The notes under the pieces were generated by a model, which saw only the letters and a program-made list of their open reading frames with translations, did no database searches and had not been told where the DNA came from. Shown here piece after piece: positions 9,214 to 16,963 of a DNA stretch of 20,899 nt. Position 1 is the stretch's first letter, and every line of letters starts with the position of its first letter. The stretch is from a virus. Position numbers and translations under genes: made by a program. The stretch is taken from IMG/VR virus record IMGVR_UViG_3300017763_000263, positions 1 through 20,899 of that record; one strand, 5' to 3'.

Positions 9214-10414
9214 CTGGAAATCCTCCAAATGGTAGTATTACTCTAGTATCTGTATCTGTTCTTCCTGTGCTAGAAGTAGAGGAAAGAGTTATTGGATTAA
9301 ATCCAAATCTTTTTTTACACCCTGTTAAAGACTTACTACATATATCAGCTATAGCCCAATATTTACTGCCTATAAAAGGAAATTGACCTAAACTTGTTTT
9401 CTTTGCTTTGAATAATCTAACTTTTCCATCAATAGTAGCAGTAATATAGTCATTATATTTATCATTAGTATAACTATAATAAGTAGTAGTATTACTATAA
9501 ACGCTAAACACTCTTAATCTATCAAAAGAAGCATTAGAATCTGAAGGAGTGCCTGGGCTACTGGATTGAGCTATTGCTTGCCAGTAGTTAGTTAGAGTTG
9601 TATTATGTGCACTTGTATCTACTAATCCTGTTACAGTGATTCTCTGTAACGCAGTACTTGAAGTAATATTAGTAGTATTTTTATAATAAGAGTCTTTAGA
9701 AACTCCCCCACTTGAATAAGTAGAAAAAGAAGTTGTGCTAGGGATAATATATTCATCGTCTTCATTGGCATATACAGTATATTCAGTATTACCATTTTCT
9801 CCTGCCTGTACTCCATACGCTACTTTATATTTTGATTCCGTATGCCAAGTACATCCACCACATTTTTTACCTTCTGCTAAATCTTGACTTGCTCCTTGGT
9901 AAATCCAAGGGCATCCGCCTGCTACTATTTGTCGTGCAGGGATTTTGATTCCTTCTAAGTCAGAAGCAAGTGAAAGTTCAAACTGTACTGTGCTTTTATT
10001 CTTATTTGCAACTCTGTCTATAAAAAATACATCTTTTGGAAACTCGGGAGGATTATTTGAATTATAACTACCAGGAACTTTCGTATATTTTTCCAGTGTT
10101 GTTCTTCTAGTCACTTTGCAACCTAGTAGAGCATTATAATCTGCTCCGGCCGCGGCAGAAAACACTGATTCAATATTTGCAAAAGCAAGAGTTGGTCTTG
10201 GATTCTGCCCTCCAGACTCAAAGCCTTCGGCGTGTACGGGTATAGCTGTATATACTTGGTCATTTGTACCATCTGATTTAAATGTTACGGTACTCCCAAC
10301 ATTTTCCCCTGAATGAAAGTATATTTTAGAACTTGCTGTAAGTTCTATTTCAAATAATATAACTAAAGCGGAGTTAGGGGTTTGTTTCTGTAAATCTTCT
10401 ATTAATGTACTCAT
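9194..10414 (-). CDS. L: Minor tail protein L, Fe-S type, with large insertion
   Basis: A 406-residue homologue of lambda gpL (232 residues), a tail tip protein that binds an iron-sulfur cluster and is joined with gpM and gpJ at the distal end. The N-terminal domain holds LIEDLQK, FEIEL and PRPTLAFANIES (~72-83), typical of the family. Cysteines are at 99, 168 (GGCPWIYQG), 185 and 188 (CGGCTW), 359 and 366 (ICSKSLTGCKKRFG). C168, one of C185/C188, C359 and C366 are the likely cluster ligands. In lambda the second and third ligands are about 20 residues apart. Here about 170 residues separate them, and the last part (~318-358, ending in GSKYWAIAD) looks like a small aromatic-rich carbohydrate-binding-type module. 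The protein ends with the conserved LPFGGFPGAKNFR. ATG 10414 overlaps the gpM stop as ATGA. Family call firm; the nature of the insert is inference. Confidence 0.9.
   Translation of the reverse strand: MSTLIEDLQKQTPNSALVILFEIELTASSKIYFHSGENVGSTVTFKSDGTNDQVYTAIPVHAEGFESGGQNPRPTLAFANIESVFSAAAGADYNALLGCKVTRRTTLEKYTKVPGSYNSNNPPEFPKDVFFIDRVANKNKSTVQFELSLASDLEGIKIPARQIVAGGCPWIYQGASQDLAEGKKCGGCTWHTESKYKVAYGVQAGENGNTEYTVYANEDDEYIIPSTTSFSTYSSGGVSKDSYYKNTTNITSSTALQRITVTGLVDTSAHNTTLTNYWQAIAQSSSPGTPSDSNASFDRLRVFSVYSNTTTYYSYTNDKYNDYITATIDGKVRLFKAKKTSLGQFPFIGSKYWAIADICSKSLTGCKKRFGFNPITLSSTSSTGRTDTDTRVILPFGGFPGAKNFR
9222..9226 (-). promoter_or_regulatory. Ribosome binding site for gpK (decides the start)
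   Basis: GGAGG on the minus strand lies inside the end of the L gene, eight bases before GTG at 9213. It supports that GTG over the TTG at 9228, which overlaps the site itself. Confidence 0.75.
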
Positions 10415-10797
10415 GCTTCATATACTCTTAAAAGTGTTGCACTAGCAGTATAGAAATCGTCATAGTCCCAAGTCTGCGACCAATTTTCACAGACAACTTT
10501 TATAGTAGTTTCTGTATTTCCATTTTCACTGCCGTTAGTATCGGGTATTGTCCAGTTAAAAGCAGTTACTCCATTTTTTGAAGTAAAAAATGCAATAATA
10601 TCATCAATTTCTGCTTTAGGTCTAGTATTAAATGATACGTTAAACTTTGAGCTTAGAGCATTTATTCCATTTGCTACTCTTTGTTCGTACCCATCCCCGA
10701 ATGTTGTTTTAAAAATAATAGGAGTATCATCGCGTGAAAAACCTTTATCAGGTACTGCTCTTGTACTCCCGTCTAATAATATAAATCCTGTTGCCAT
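10411..10797 (-). CDS. M: Minor tail protein M
   Basis: This 128-residue protein matches the lambda gpM family (109 residues) in size, position and motifs. FGDGYEQRVANGIN occurs at about 33-46, FNWTIPD near 79-85, and CENWSQTWDYDDFYTASATL near 103-122, the family's usual Trp/Tyr-rich end. In siphoviruses of the lambda group, gpM forms a ring at the distal end of the tail tube between the last tube ring and the gpL/gpJ tip, and is added after the tape measure complex. The ATG shares its first base with the tape measure stop (TAATG), and the TGA overlaps the L start, so translation of H, M and L is probably coupled. I see nothing unusual in it. Confidence 0.9.
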   Translation of the reverse strand: MATGFILLDGSTRAVPDKGFSRDDTPIIFKTTFGDGYEQRVANGINALSSKFNVSFNTRPKAEIDDIIAFFTSKNGVTAFNWTIPDTNGSENGNTETTIKVVCENWSQTWDYDDFYTASATLLRVYEA

Positions 10798-13700
10798 TAT
10801 TTTCCGCTTAGTAGCCCTCCATATCTTTGTTGTTTTGCTATTTCTGTCTGAACTGCTGCCTGTATACCTTTTCCTAAAGCACTTGCTTTTTCTGCATCCA
10901 TACTAGAACTTCCGTCTGAATTAACTGTTACATTTACCACTGAATTTGTTACTGCTCCGTCTTTTACTTCTACCGGTATTTTCTCTCCACTAGGTATTGG
11001 TATTACAGCTTCTCTTCCATGAAGTATTGCTCCATATCCTGAAGTAGAGCCGTTTGCAATTCCACCTGCTGAATATCCTTTTACTCTTTGTCCTGCTTCA
11101 AATACTCCGCCTTTTCTTGCAAAAGGATTAACACTGTTTATTAGTAACTGTGATGTATTTGCTACAACTGCCGTAGTATTTGCTACTATAACTCCACCTA
11201 AACTAGCCATTGCTCCTTGAGTTGTTGTTTCTAGAGTTGCTGAAATTGCTAATTTAGCTAGTAAATCTCCTAGAAGATTTGAAACAAGACTTTGAATCAT
11301 ACTCTGTAGTATTGCTTCTGCAACTCCTAAAGCTACTTCTTTGGCTGCATCTGATGCTTTCATATCACCTTTTGCTACTTTCATTAAACCTGTTGTCATA
11401 CCACCTTCTAAAGCTTTGCCTCCAGCGGCAGCGGCTTCATCTATTGCTCTTTGTGTTTCGGTTCTAGAATCTATTTTCTTTTGAAGCTCTAAATGTTGTT
11501 TTGCTACATTAAAATGGTCAATTGCTATCTGGTCTTGTAAAGATGATCTGTTGTCTTTCATTGATTCTGTACCAAATTTGGATAACAGCCCATTAAGACC
11601 TTGTGTATAATCCTCCTGAGCCTTCTTAGGGTTCCTCCTTCTGTCTATTACTCCCTTTGTCCTAGAAGACATTTGACTGAAAAAAGGATTATCTGCATAT
11701 AGTTTATCTGTCATTAATTTTCTTAAAGCAGCTGTGTACTCCTTAACTTGATTCACTTCTTCGCCAAATTTTGCTAAGTTATTTCTTTTTTGTTGTTCTT
11801 CTGTAAGTAATTTTTGAACTCTTAATTGTTCATTTGATAAATCCAAAGCTAATTGTGCTATTCGTACATTCTCAACAGCATCAGCTATAGCATCTGCATT
11901 TGCTGAGTCTTTTAAAGCATCTAAAGCAGCTTCTGCTATTTTCAATTTTTTTACGTCATCCATTACTTTTATTCTTTTAGTCTCATTTTTTAGTAATAGT
12001 TCGCTCTGATTAGCCTCAAAACTTCTAGTAACCTTTGCAGCTTCCATTGCTAGATTTTGCTTTTGTTTTGCATTTACAATATTAGTTTCACGAATTAGTA
12101 TATTTGCTAAATCACTTGCTAGTTTATTTACTTTTTTATCTTGTGCATCTAAAGACGCTTCTTTTTCTTTGTCTATTATACCTTTTTCCTGGTTCATCTC
12201 CAGCACTTTTCTCTGTGCAGCTAAAGAATCTTGCATCTCTCTTACTGAGCTTCTCATGGCTTGGCCAAATCTTCCTTTTCCTCCCATTTTTGATAGATTT
12301 TTATCGTAAGTCTTCTGTACTTCGCTAGCAAGAGAAACTTTACTAGCTAAACTACCATATTGAGCTTCTATTTGTTGTATGTCATTTATTTGATCTATGC
12401 TTAACTCCTTTCCGCTATTAACTATTGTTTGGTATTCTAATAACTTTTCTTTTGCATTAACAAATTGTTCTGTTTGTCCAACAGCTGCAGTATTAAAAGT
12501 AAAGTCTGAAGACATTAATTCTGCCATGCCTCCTAAAGAGGCTGCTAAACCTGTTTGAGCTTTACCCTGTTCTCCTGCAAATTGTGTTTCACTTTTTATC
12601 ATTGGTTTATTTCTATAGTAACCTTTATTTTGCCCTTCTACGTTCTTTTTCTCCATTTCTGCTTCCGGGTCAAAAGCTGTCATATATTTGGCTGCTTGAG
12701 CACTTAAAGCTCCACTAGAAAGAGCTTTGGCTGTTTGCATATTCATTTCAGTGTTATACATCATAACTCTTTTTGCTACTAACTTATTTACCTCTGCTTC
12801 CCCTTTTTTGGTACGTTCTAATCTTTCTACTTCTTTTGTTCTTAATGCTATCATTCTATCAAGTTCTTGGGAAATTTTTATATTTGTTTCTGCTACGTCT
12901 TCCATCATCTCTTTTCTTGCAATAGCTAACTTAGCTTCCTTTGACTCTGTATCTTTAAGCATATTTATAACGCCCATAACTGCAGAACCTATCATAGTTA
13001 TTATACCTATAATACCTGCGGCTTTTAAAGCCATATTCATACCTTTTGCAGCATTTTTAGATGCGGTAACCATCATTAACTGAGTTTTTTTATAGAAAAT
13101 TTCTGTTTTTTTATATTTTGATCTTTTACTTAGCTCTGATTTAGTAGTTTCTATGTTTTGCTTACCTGTAGATGCTTTATGCGCCAAATCCATTTTATCA
13201 AGGGAGTTTTTAAAGTCTATTTGTTCTTGTTTTGTCATCTTTTTCCAGATTCCAGACTTAGCTTTCCAAGTTCTTCTATATGCTGCGACTTGGCCTTGAC
13301 TTAAATTACCTGATTTATCTTTGTTCAAACCTTTAATCCCTAATTTTCCTAATTTTCCTTTAGTATACTTTGCACCTTCTGCACCTAGTTTCTTTTCTCC
13401 TCCTGAAGCTAATGCCTGCGAAGCTAATGCGGTTTGGGCAAGTTCATCTTGTAGGATATCTAAGGAACCTTTGGTAGCAACTACATTTTTGGCGGCACTG
13501 GCTGACATAGCTTCAAAATTTGGTAACATTACTCTTAAAATAGGAACAGCAACTAGTGCTAATGCAGAAGCTAAAGCAGCTACATTTTCTGTAAAGAATG
13601 GGAGAACAGTCTGAGCAATTCCACCCAAAGCATTTTTTAATATATCTAATAAATCATTAAAAGAAGATGTAAACTGACCTAATGCAAAAGCCCCGGGTTC

Positions 13701-14444
13701 CATTACTTCTTGTATTGCTCCAAACTTAGTTTCTGCTTGGTCAAGAACTTCATTTGCGATTGCTTGTGACTTTTCAAACTGGTTTAAATCAGTAACAGAT
13801 TTACCTATAGCTACACCATAAGCTTTCAGAGCAGGTTCTAATCTAAGTACAATACCTAGTTCATCTAATAGTTCTGGTTCTGCTTTTGTTACACCACGAA
13901 CAAGACGGTTAAATGAATCTGACAAATCTCTTCCCAATGCAATCGATACATTGGTTGCTGCAGTACCTAATCTTTCTAATTGGTCTCTGTTTAATCCAGC
14001 AGCTGTACCGATAGCAGCAGCTTCTGCGGCTTCTTTGAACGCTAACTGACCTTGAGTAGCCTTTCGAATACTATCTGTAATTGTACCATAAGCCACACCA
14101 GTTATAGAACCAAAAGCTTTTTGGCCTTCAATCATATTTCTAGTATTCATGGAAGTTTGTAAGAATTGATAAGCAGCAGATAAAGCAAAAACGTTAGCAG
14201 CTAGAGTCGCATACGCAGGCACAATTCCACCACTGATGCCTTGTTGCATCTTGGAGAAATTTTTAGTTTGATTTGAGGATTGTTTACTTAATCCTTTGCC
14301 CGCACGGTCTGCGGCTTGGGTAGACTTCGACAGGCCATCGAACTCCCCACGAGCTTTCTTGACTTTCTTTTGTATATCTTTTAAAGAATCACCATCGGTG
14401 ACTTTAATGGTGACTGTACCACCGTCTACTTTTTTTCCTGACAT
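10797..14444 (-). CDS. H: Tail tape measure protein
   Basis: A 1215-residue protein, the longest complete gene here, placed between the GT chaperone and gpM as tape measure genes are. An N-terminal Lys-rich coiled-coil-like region (1-70) is followed by a hydrophobic stretch (~72-95), a tape-measure family region with LGRDLSDSFNRLVRGVTKAE at 170-189, a second hydrophobic segment (~280-308) and a likely transmembrane helix at ~475-496. A long charged, mostly helical middle follows (~500-1030). The C-terminus has hydrophobic helices and a Gly-rich end, GGIANGSTSGYGAILHGREA, resembling the conserved tape-measure tail. It measures tail length during tube polymerisation and, by family knowledge, enters the cell envelope on infection. 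No lysozyme or peptidase domain was recognised. Using the rule of roughly 0.15 nm per residue, the tail should be about 180 nm long. No clear Shine-Dalgarno was seen before the ATG, 17 bases after the T-frame stop. Confidence 0.92.
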   Translation of the reverse strand: MSGKKVDGGTVTIKVTDGDSLKDIQKKVKKARGEFDGLSKSTQAADRAGKGLSKQSSNQTKNFSKMQQGISGGIVPAYATLAANVFALSAAYQFLQTSMNTRNMIEGQKAFGSITGVAYGTITDSIRKATQGQLAFKEAAEAAAIGTAAGLNRDQLERLGTAATNVSIALGRDLSDSFNRLVRGVTKAEPELLDELGIVLRLEPALKAYGVAIGKSVTDLNQFEKSQAIANEVLDQAETKFGAIQEVMEPGAFALGQFTSSFNDLLDILKNALGGIAQTVLPFFTENVAALASALALVAVPILRVMLPNFEAMSASAAKNVVATKGSLDILQDELAQTALASQALASGGEKKLGAEGAKYTKGKLGKLGIKGLNKDKSGNLSQGQVAAYRRTWKAKSGIWKKMTKQEQIDFKNSLDKMDLAHKASTGKQNIETTKSELSKRSKYKKTEIFYKKTQLMMVTASKNAAKGMNMALKAAGIIGIITMIGSAVMGVINMLKDTESKEAKLAIARKEMMEDVAETNIKISQELDRMIALRTKEVERLERTKKGEAEVNKLVAKRVMMYNTEMNMQTAKALSSGALSAQAAKYMTAFDPEAEMEKKNVEGQNKGYYRNKPMIKSETQFAGEQGKAQTGLAASLGGMAELMSSDFTFNTAAVGQTEQFVNAKEKLLEYQTIVNSGKELSIDQINDIQQIEAQYGSLASKVSLASEVQKTYDKNLSKMGGKGRFGQAMRSSVREMQDSLAAQRKVLEMNQEKGIIDKEKEASLDAQDKKVNKLASDLANILIRETNIVNAKQKQNLAMEAAKVTRSFEANQSELLLKNETKRIKVMDDVKKLKIAEAALDALKDSANADAIADAVENVRIAQLALDLSNEQLRVQKLLTEEQQKRNNLAKFGEEVNQVKEYTAALRKLMTDKLYADNPFFSQMSSRTKGVIDRRRNPKKAQEDYTQGLNGLLSKFGTESMKDNRSSLQDQIAIDHFNVAKQHLELQKKIDSRTETQRAIDEAAAAGGKALEGGMTTGLMKVAKGDMKASDAAKEVALGVAEAILQSMIQSLVSNLLGDLLAKLAISATLETTTQGAMASLGGVIVANTTAVVANTSQLLINSVNPFARKGGVFEAGQRVKGYSAGGIANGSTSGYGAILHGREAVIPIPSGEKIPVEVKDGAVTNSVVNVTVNSDGSSSMDAEKASALGKGIQAAVQTEIAKQQRYGGLLSGK

Positions 14445-14461
14445 TTTATTTATCTATTCGG

Positions 14462-14881
14462 TTACCCGGCCTTTGCTTTTGATTTACTCTTAGCATTTAA
14501 ATCTTTATTTATCTTGTTAGAGTGTCTCGCTTGTATTTGCCGTAAAAAGAAAACAACAGTTTTTTTATGTGTTATTTTGTATAAATCTAATAATGTTCCT
14601 AAAGGGCTCCAGTCTTTGCCTAAATGATAACCCATATTGGTGTCCCAAATACATGGTAGAGCATCATGTAGTATAAAAGCTTCTTGAACTTCCCAAGGAT
14701 AGTCATTAAGGCTGGGAGGTAGTACACTTAAGTCTAACTCCCTTCCTGTTTGTTCCGCTATTTTATAGTGTAGTTCTAAGTCTACTTGTCCATCTTTATA
14801 CTGAGTGTCTAGTAAACCAAGTATCTCTGTTACTTGGTCTTGGTAAAATTTTCTAAATCTCCTACCGTTTCTGTTATCCAA
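14462..14881 (-). CDS. GT: Tail assembly chaperone, T-frame extension made by -1 frameshift (GT product)
   Basis: This open frame overlaps the G gene in the -1 frame. Its only upstream start is a TTG at 14881 with an AGGAG ten bases away, so it is better read as the second half of a G-T fusion. Slippage at A AAT TTT (14845-14851) gives ...GDLENF joined to YQDQVTEILGLL... The predicted fusion is 138 + 127 = 265 residues, close to lambda gpGT (279). The T part is mainly helical, with PPSLNDYPWEVQEAF near ORF residues 55-69 and a Lys/Ala-rich basic tail (KSKSKAKAG). In lambda the G part coats the tape measure protein while T recruits tail tube subunits, and neither stays in the virion. It ends 17 bases before the tape measure start, as expected. 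Confidence 0.85.
   Translation of the reverse strand: MDNRNGRRFRKFYQDQVTEILGLLDTQYKDGQVDLELHYKIAEQTGRELDLSVLPPSLNDYPWEVQEAFILHDALPCIWDTNMGYHLGKDWSPLGTLLDLYKITHKKTVVFFLRQIQARHSNKINKDLNAKSKSKAKAG
14816..14851 (-). promoter_or_regulatory. Programmed -1 ribosomal frameshift element
   Basis: Reading the minus strand in the G frame, the codons GAA AAT TTT supply the heptamer A AAT TTT (14845-14851), which fits X XXY YYZ. After a 6-base spacer (ACCAAG, 14839-14844) comes a perfect 8-bp stem, ACCAAGTA (14831-14838) with TACTTGGT (14816-14823), closing a 7-base loop. Slippage by -1 enters the T frame exactly; the G stop codon lies just inside the hairpin. Position, direction and spacing all match the G/GT frameshift of lambda-like phages. 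Confidence 0.88.
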
Positions 14882-15258
14882 GTATCGAAGTCTCCTGCAT
14901 TTTTCATAAGAATCTCTGCATCTTCTTGAGTATATACTAGTTCATCTTCTGGGTCTACTCCATCTAGATTTACTAGAAGCATTTTTTCTAGATACTTGTA
15001 CTTTAGGCCACTCCAGCCTTTAATAACTGATTTGCAGTACTCAATTAAAAATTTATCATCATCTAACTCTTCCTCGAATCCTCGAGTTTTTCTATTAAAC
15101 TTCTGTGATAGACATCTTGCTCTTAATTTTATTAACTCTTCTCGAGCTAAAAAACATAGGTCAATTGTCATTCCTGAAAATTCAGGATAATCTATTGTTA
15201 CTGTCTTGCTAGGTGTCATAAGACTAGCTAGCGATACGTTTTTCTTCTGTTCTGTCAT
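14830..15258 (-). CDS. G: Tail assembly chaperone G
   Basis: A 142-residue protein between the tail tube and tape measure genes; lambda gpG has 140 residues. It starts MTEQKKNVSLASLM and contains an N-terminal domain with VTIDYPEFSGMTIDLCFLAR (~20-39), then a helical, acidic region (FEEELDDDKFLIEYCKSV, ~61-78). It resembles tail assembly chaperones that hold the tape measure protein soluble and guide tube assembly. An AAGGA lies about ten bases before the ATG, after a hairpin/T-tract that may lower its expression relative to the tube protein. Most ribosomes should stop at TAA 14830-14832, and a fraction shift to make GT. Primary sequence similarity to lambda G is weak, so the call rests on size, position and the frameshift. 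Confidence 0.83.
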   Translation of the reverse strand: MTEQKKNVSLASLMTPSKTVTIDYPEFSGMTIDLCFLAREELIKLRARCLSQKFNRKTRGFEEELDDDKFLIEYCKSVIKGWSGLKYKYLEKMLLVNLDGVDPEDELVYTQEDAEILMKNAGDFDTWITETVGDLENFTKTK

Positions 15259-15273
15259 AATGTTCTGTTCCTT

Positions 15274-15299
15274 AAAAGTGGGAGGATTTTACCCCTCCC
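15274..15299 (-). terminator. Hairpin with T-tract after the major tail gene (attenuator or weak terminator)
   Basis: On the minus strand, GGGAGG (15294-15299) pairs with CCTCCC (15280-15285) around an 8-base loop, followed by ACTTTT. It sits in the 49-base gap after the major tail protein. The T-run has only four bases, so partial termination or 3'-end protection of the tube mRNA seems likelier than full stop. Its flanks match those of the hairpin after the capsid gene. Confidence 0.55.
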
Positions 15300-15307
15300 G
15301 AGTTTAA

Positions 15308-16450
15308 TTATAGTACTGTAGGTCCTACAGCTACTAAAGTGATTTCGTCTGTTCCATCTACTGAAGTAGGTAGTGCATGGAAATTAGTTTCCAAACTAAC
15401 TATATCATCAAGTGAATGGGTTGGTACTTCTAAATGACAAGTAGGTAAAGTCATTGTAAGTTTAGGTGTATTACTTGAGCCTCCAACAGCAAATACTAGA
15501 TTAAAGTCATTAGTGACATTCGTAGTATCTCCCATCAAATCTTCAAATAAATCTGTACTTGAAGCTCCAGTAGCTGGAGTATTTAAATAACAAGTAAAAC
15601 TACCTGTTACACTTCTTGTTCCTGCTACATGCCCTAAAGGTTGATTTACAATTCCTATAGTTTCTGGTGTTAAATATGTCATATTATTACTAATAGTCAC
15701 ACTTCCACCTGTTAGTGTTAGGTCATAAGCGCCTACAATAGGACCACTTGCTGTTGCTGTTACTGTTAAGTCTGTTAGTCTATTTCTAATAAAATTATTA
15801 GTATCCCCTGCTGCTGTACCTTCGTAGATTGTTGGAGTTGGCATAGTTGATACTTCTGAAATAAGTTTTCCAAAACCTGACCACTGAGCTGTTGCTATAC
15901 CATCTATATCAAAGTCTATAGTTACTTCATTTACTGCACATTCTGAAATTTGATACTTAACTGGAAGTGATTTTCCATGTCCCATTTCAAAAGTTAATGT
16001 AAAAGTATCTAATGTTGCATGATTAGACTTACTAAAGTTAATTGTAGCTGCTGATGCAGAAGATGTAAATCCAGGACCGTCGGCACCGGAAGGAGTGGTT
16101 CCAATTGCTTTATTACCTGCTAATGCATTCCATAAAGCTTCTTCCACCATATGCTCGTCGCCACTGCTACCAGCATGTTCTCCACTTGCGTCTCCGCCTC
16201 CTGTAGCAAAAGGTCTAATATAAGTTGAAAACGACCATTCTACTGGTGCGTATGAATCTGTAAACATTTGTCTACCCCTTCTACTAACACCATCTGCTTT
16301 AGCGAATTCGTTGAGTGTTACCTCTGTTGTGTTTGTCGCCTGAGAAAAACTAAATCCATCTAAAACTGGTATATTATACACCTTAGGTGTACTATGTGAG
16401 TCTGTCAGATGAACTTTGGTATCTCGACTAAAATAAAATGTATCTGCCAT
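15308..16450 (-). CDS. V: Major tail tube protein
   Basis: A 380-residue protein at the lambda V position. The N-terminus (DTKVHLTDSHS, then YNIPVLDGFSFSQATNTTEV at 25-44 and VTLNEFAKADG) resembles the Phage_tube_2 type of tail tube proteins, which form hexameric rings stacked into the tube. The rest is Thr/Ser/Gly-rich beta sequence. The C-terminal ~170 residues (from about LTDLTVTATASG at 225) could be a second copy of the fold or a surface domain. It is longer than lambda gpV (246). Expression should be high: it has its own 63-base upstream gap, a strong AGGAG eight bases before the ATG, and a hairpin/T-tract after its stop. The family call is confident; the two-part internal layout is a guess from the sequence pattern. 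Confidence 0.85.
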   Translation of the reverse strand: MADTFYFSRDTKVHLTDSHSTPKVYNIPVLDGFSFSQATNTTEVTLNEFAKADGVSRRGRQMFTDSYAPVEWSFSTYIRPFATGGGDASGEHAGSSGDEHMVEEALWNALAGNKAIGTTPSGADGPGFTSSASAATINFSKSNHATLDTFTLTFEMGHGKSLPVKYQISECAVNEVTIDFDIDGIATAQWSGFGKLISEVSTMPTPTIYEGTAAGDTNNFIRNRLTDLTVTATASGPIVGAYDLTLTGGSVTISNNMTYLTPETIGIVNQPLGHVAGTRSVTGSFTCYLNTPATGASSTDLFEDLMGDTTNVTNDFNLVFAVGGSSNTPKLTMTLPTCHLEVPTHSLDDIVSLETNFHALPTSVDGTDEITLVAVGPTVL

Positions 16451-16458
16451 TTTAATTT

Positions 16459-16463
16459 CTCCT
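16459..16463 (-). promoter_or_regulatory. Strong ribosome binding site of the major tail gene
   Basis: AGGAG lies eight bases before ATG 16450, within an AT-rich 63-base gap (16451-16513). That gap is among the few true intergenic spaces here and contains no convincing terminator. I could not identify a promoter in it with confidence. Confidence 0.7.
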
Positions 16464-16513
16464 ATTTTTATGAAAAGAGCTTTAGCTAAACTTTAGTTTG
16501 CCGCTGCTGTTTT

Positions 16514-16963
16514 CTAGTATTGGATTACGCAGGTTATCTCCCCTATTCCTAAGGGATCTAGCACTCCTTCATCCGTATCAATACTAATAATTGAGGTTTG
16601 AATTGTACTCTGTACATTACCTAATTTATCAGTATACGTTATTGGGTTATTAGTTTCTAACACAGTTTCTACATCTTCCATTAATTTTTCTAATGCTTCT
16701 ACTGCGTCCTCTTCTTGCACATAACAACGAATGGTTAAAGTTAAATATCTAAACTTTTGTCCCGCTGTTAAGTACTCTCTTGTTTCGCTCCCAGCATTTA
16801 TATGTATTGCTGGAAACTCTTCAATTTCGTCCCAAAATTTTAATCTTGGAGAAACATTAGAAACAGAACTTAAAAAATGTCCTGTTCCATTAATTCCTTC
16901 AAATTTTGAAACTAATGAATTTACTATCGAACTTCGTCTTGTGGTATAATCTCGTTCTGCCAT
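16514..16963 (-). CDS. U: Tail terminator-like protein, gpU position
   Basis: A 149-residue protein just upstream of the tail tube gene, as lambda gpU (131 residues) is. An N-terminal helix (RRSSIVNSLVSKFEGI, ~9-24) is followed by PRLKFWDEIEEFPAIHINAG (~39-58), the strands FRYLTLTIRCYVQEED (~71-86), a helix (EALEKLMEDVETVLE) and a C-terminal strand ending GIGEITCVIQY. This alpha/beta pattern fits the tail terminator fold. Such proteins form a hexamer that caps the finished tube and provides the head-joining surface. ATG 16963 shares one base with the stop of the preceding gene (TAATG), and AGGAG lies six bases upstream. The name rests on fold pattern and position rather than strong sequence identity. 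Confidence 0.72.
   Translation of the reverse strand: MAERDYTTRRSSIVNSLVSKFEGINGTGHFLSSVSNVSPRLKFWDEIEEFPAIHINAGSETREYLTAGQKFRYLTLTIRCYVQEEDAVEALEKLMEDVETVLETNNPITYTDKLGNVQSTIQTSIISIDTDEGVLDPLGIGEITCVIQY

Noticed and set aside
9214-9228. TTG at 9228 as the gpK start
   Set aside because: The TTG overlaps the perfect GGAGG that serves the GTG at 9213 with ideal spacing.
12727-13614. Plus-strand open frames of up to 118 codons opposite the tape measure gene
   Set aside because: Hydrophobic antisense translations of Lys/Glu- and Ala-rich helical sequence are expected here; no upstream ribosome binding site or gene context supports them.
14845-14881. TTG at 14881 as an independent start of the T-frame protein
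   Set aside because: It is a weak start inside the G gene, with AGGAG at a loose ten-base distance. The slippery heptamer and hairpin explain expression of this frame better. Minor internal initiation cannot be excluded.
16451-16513. Possible late promoter in the gap before the major tail gene
   Set aside because: The gap is AT-rich with a CTAAAG direct repeat and a CATAAAAATAGG stretch, but I see no paired -35/-10 elements distinguishable from AT-rich background.
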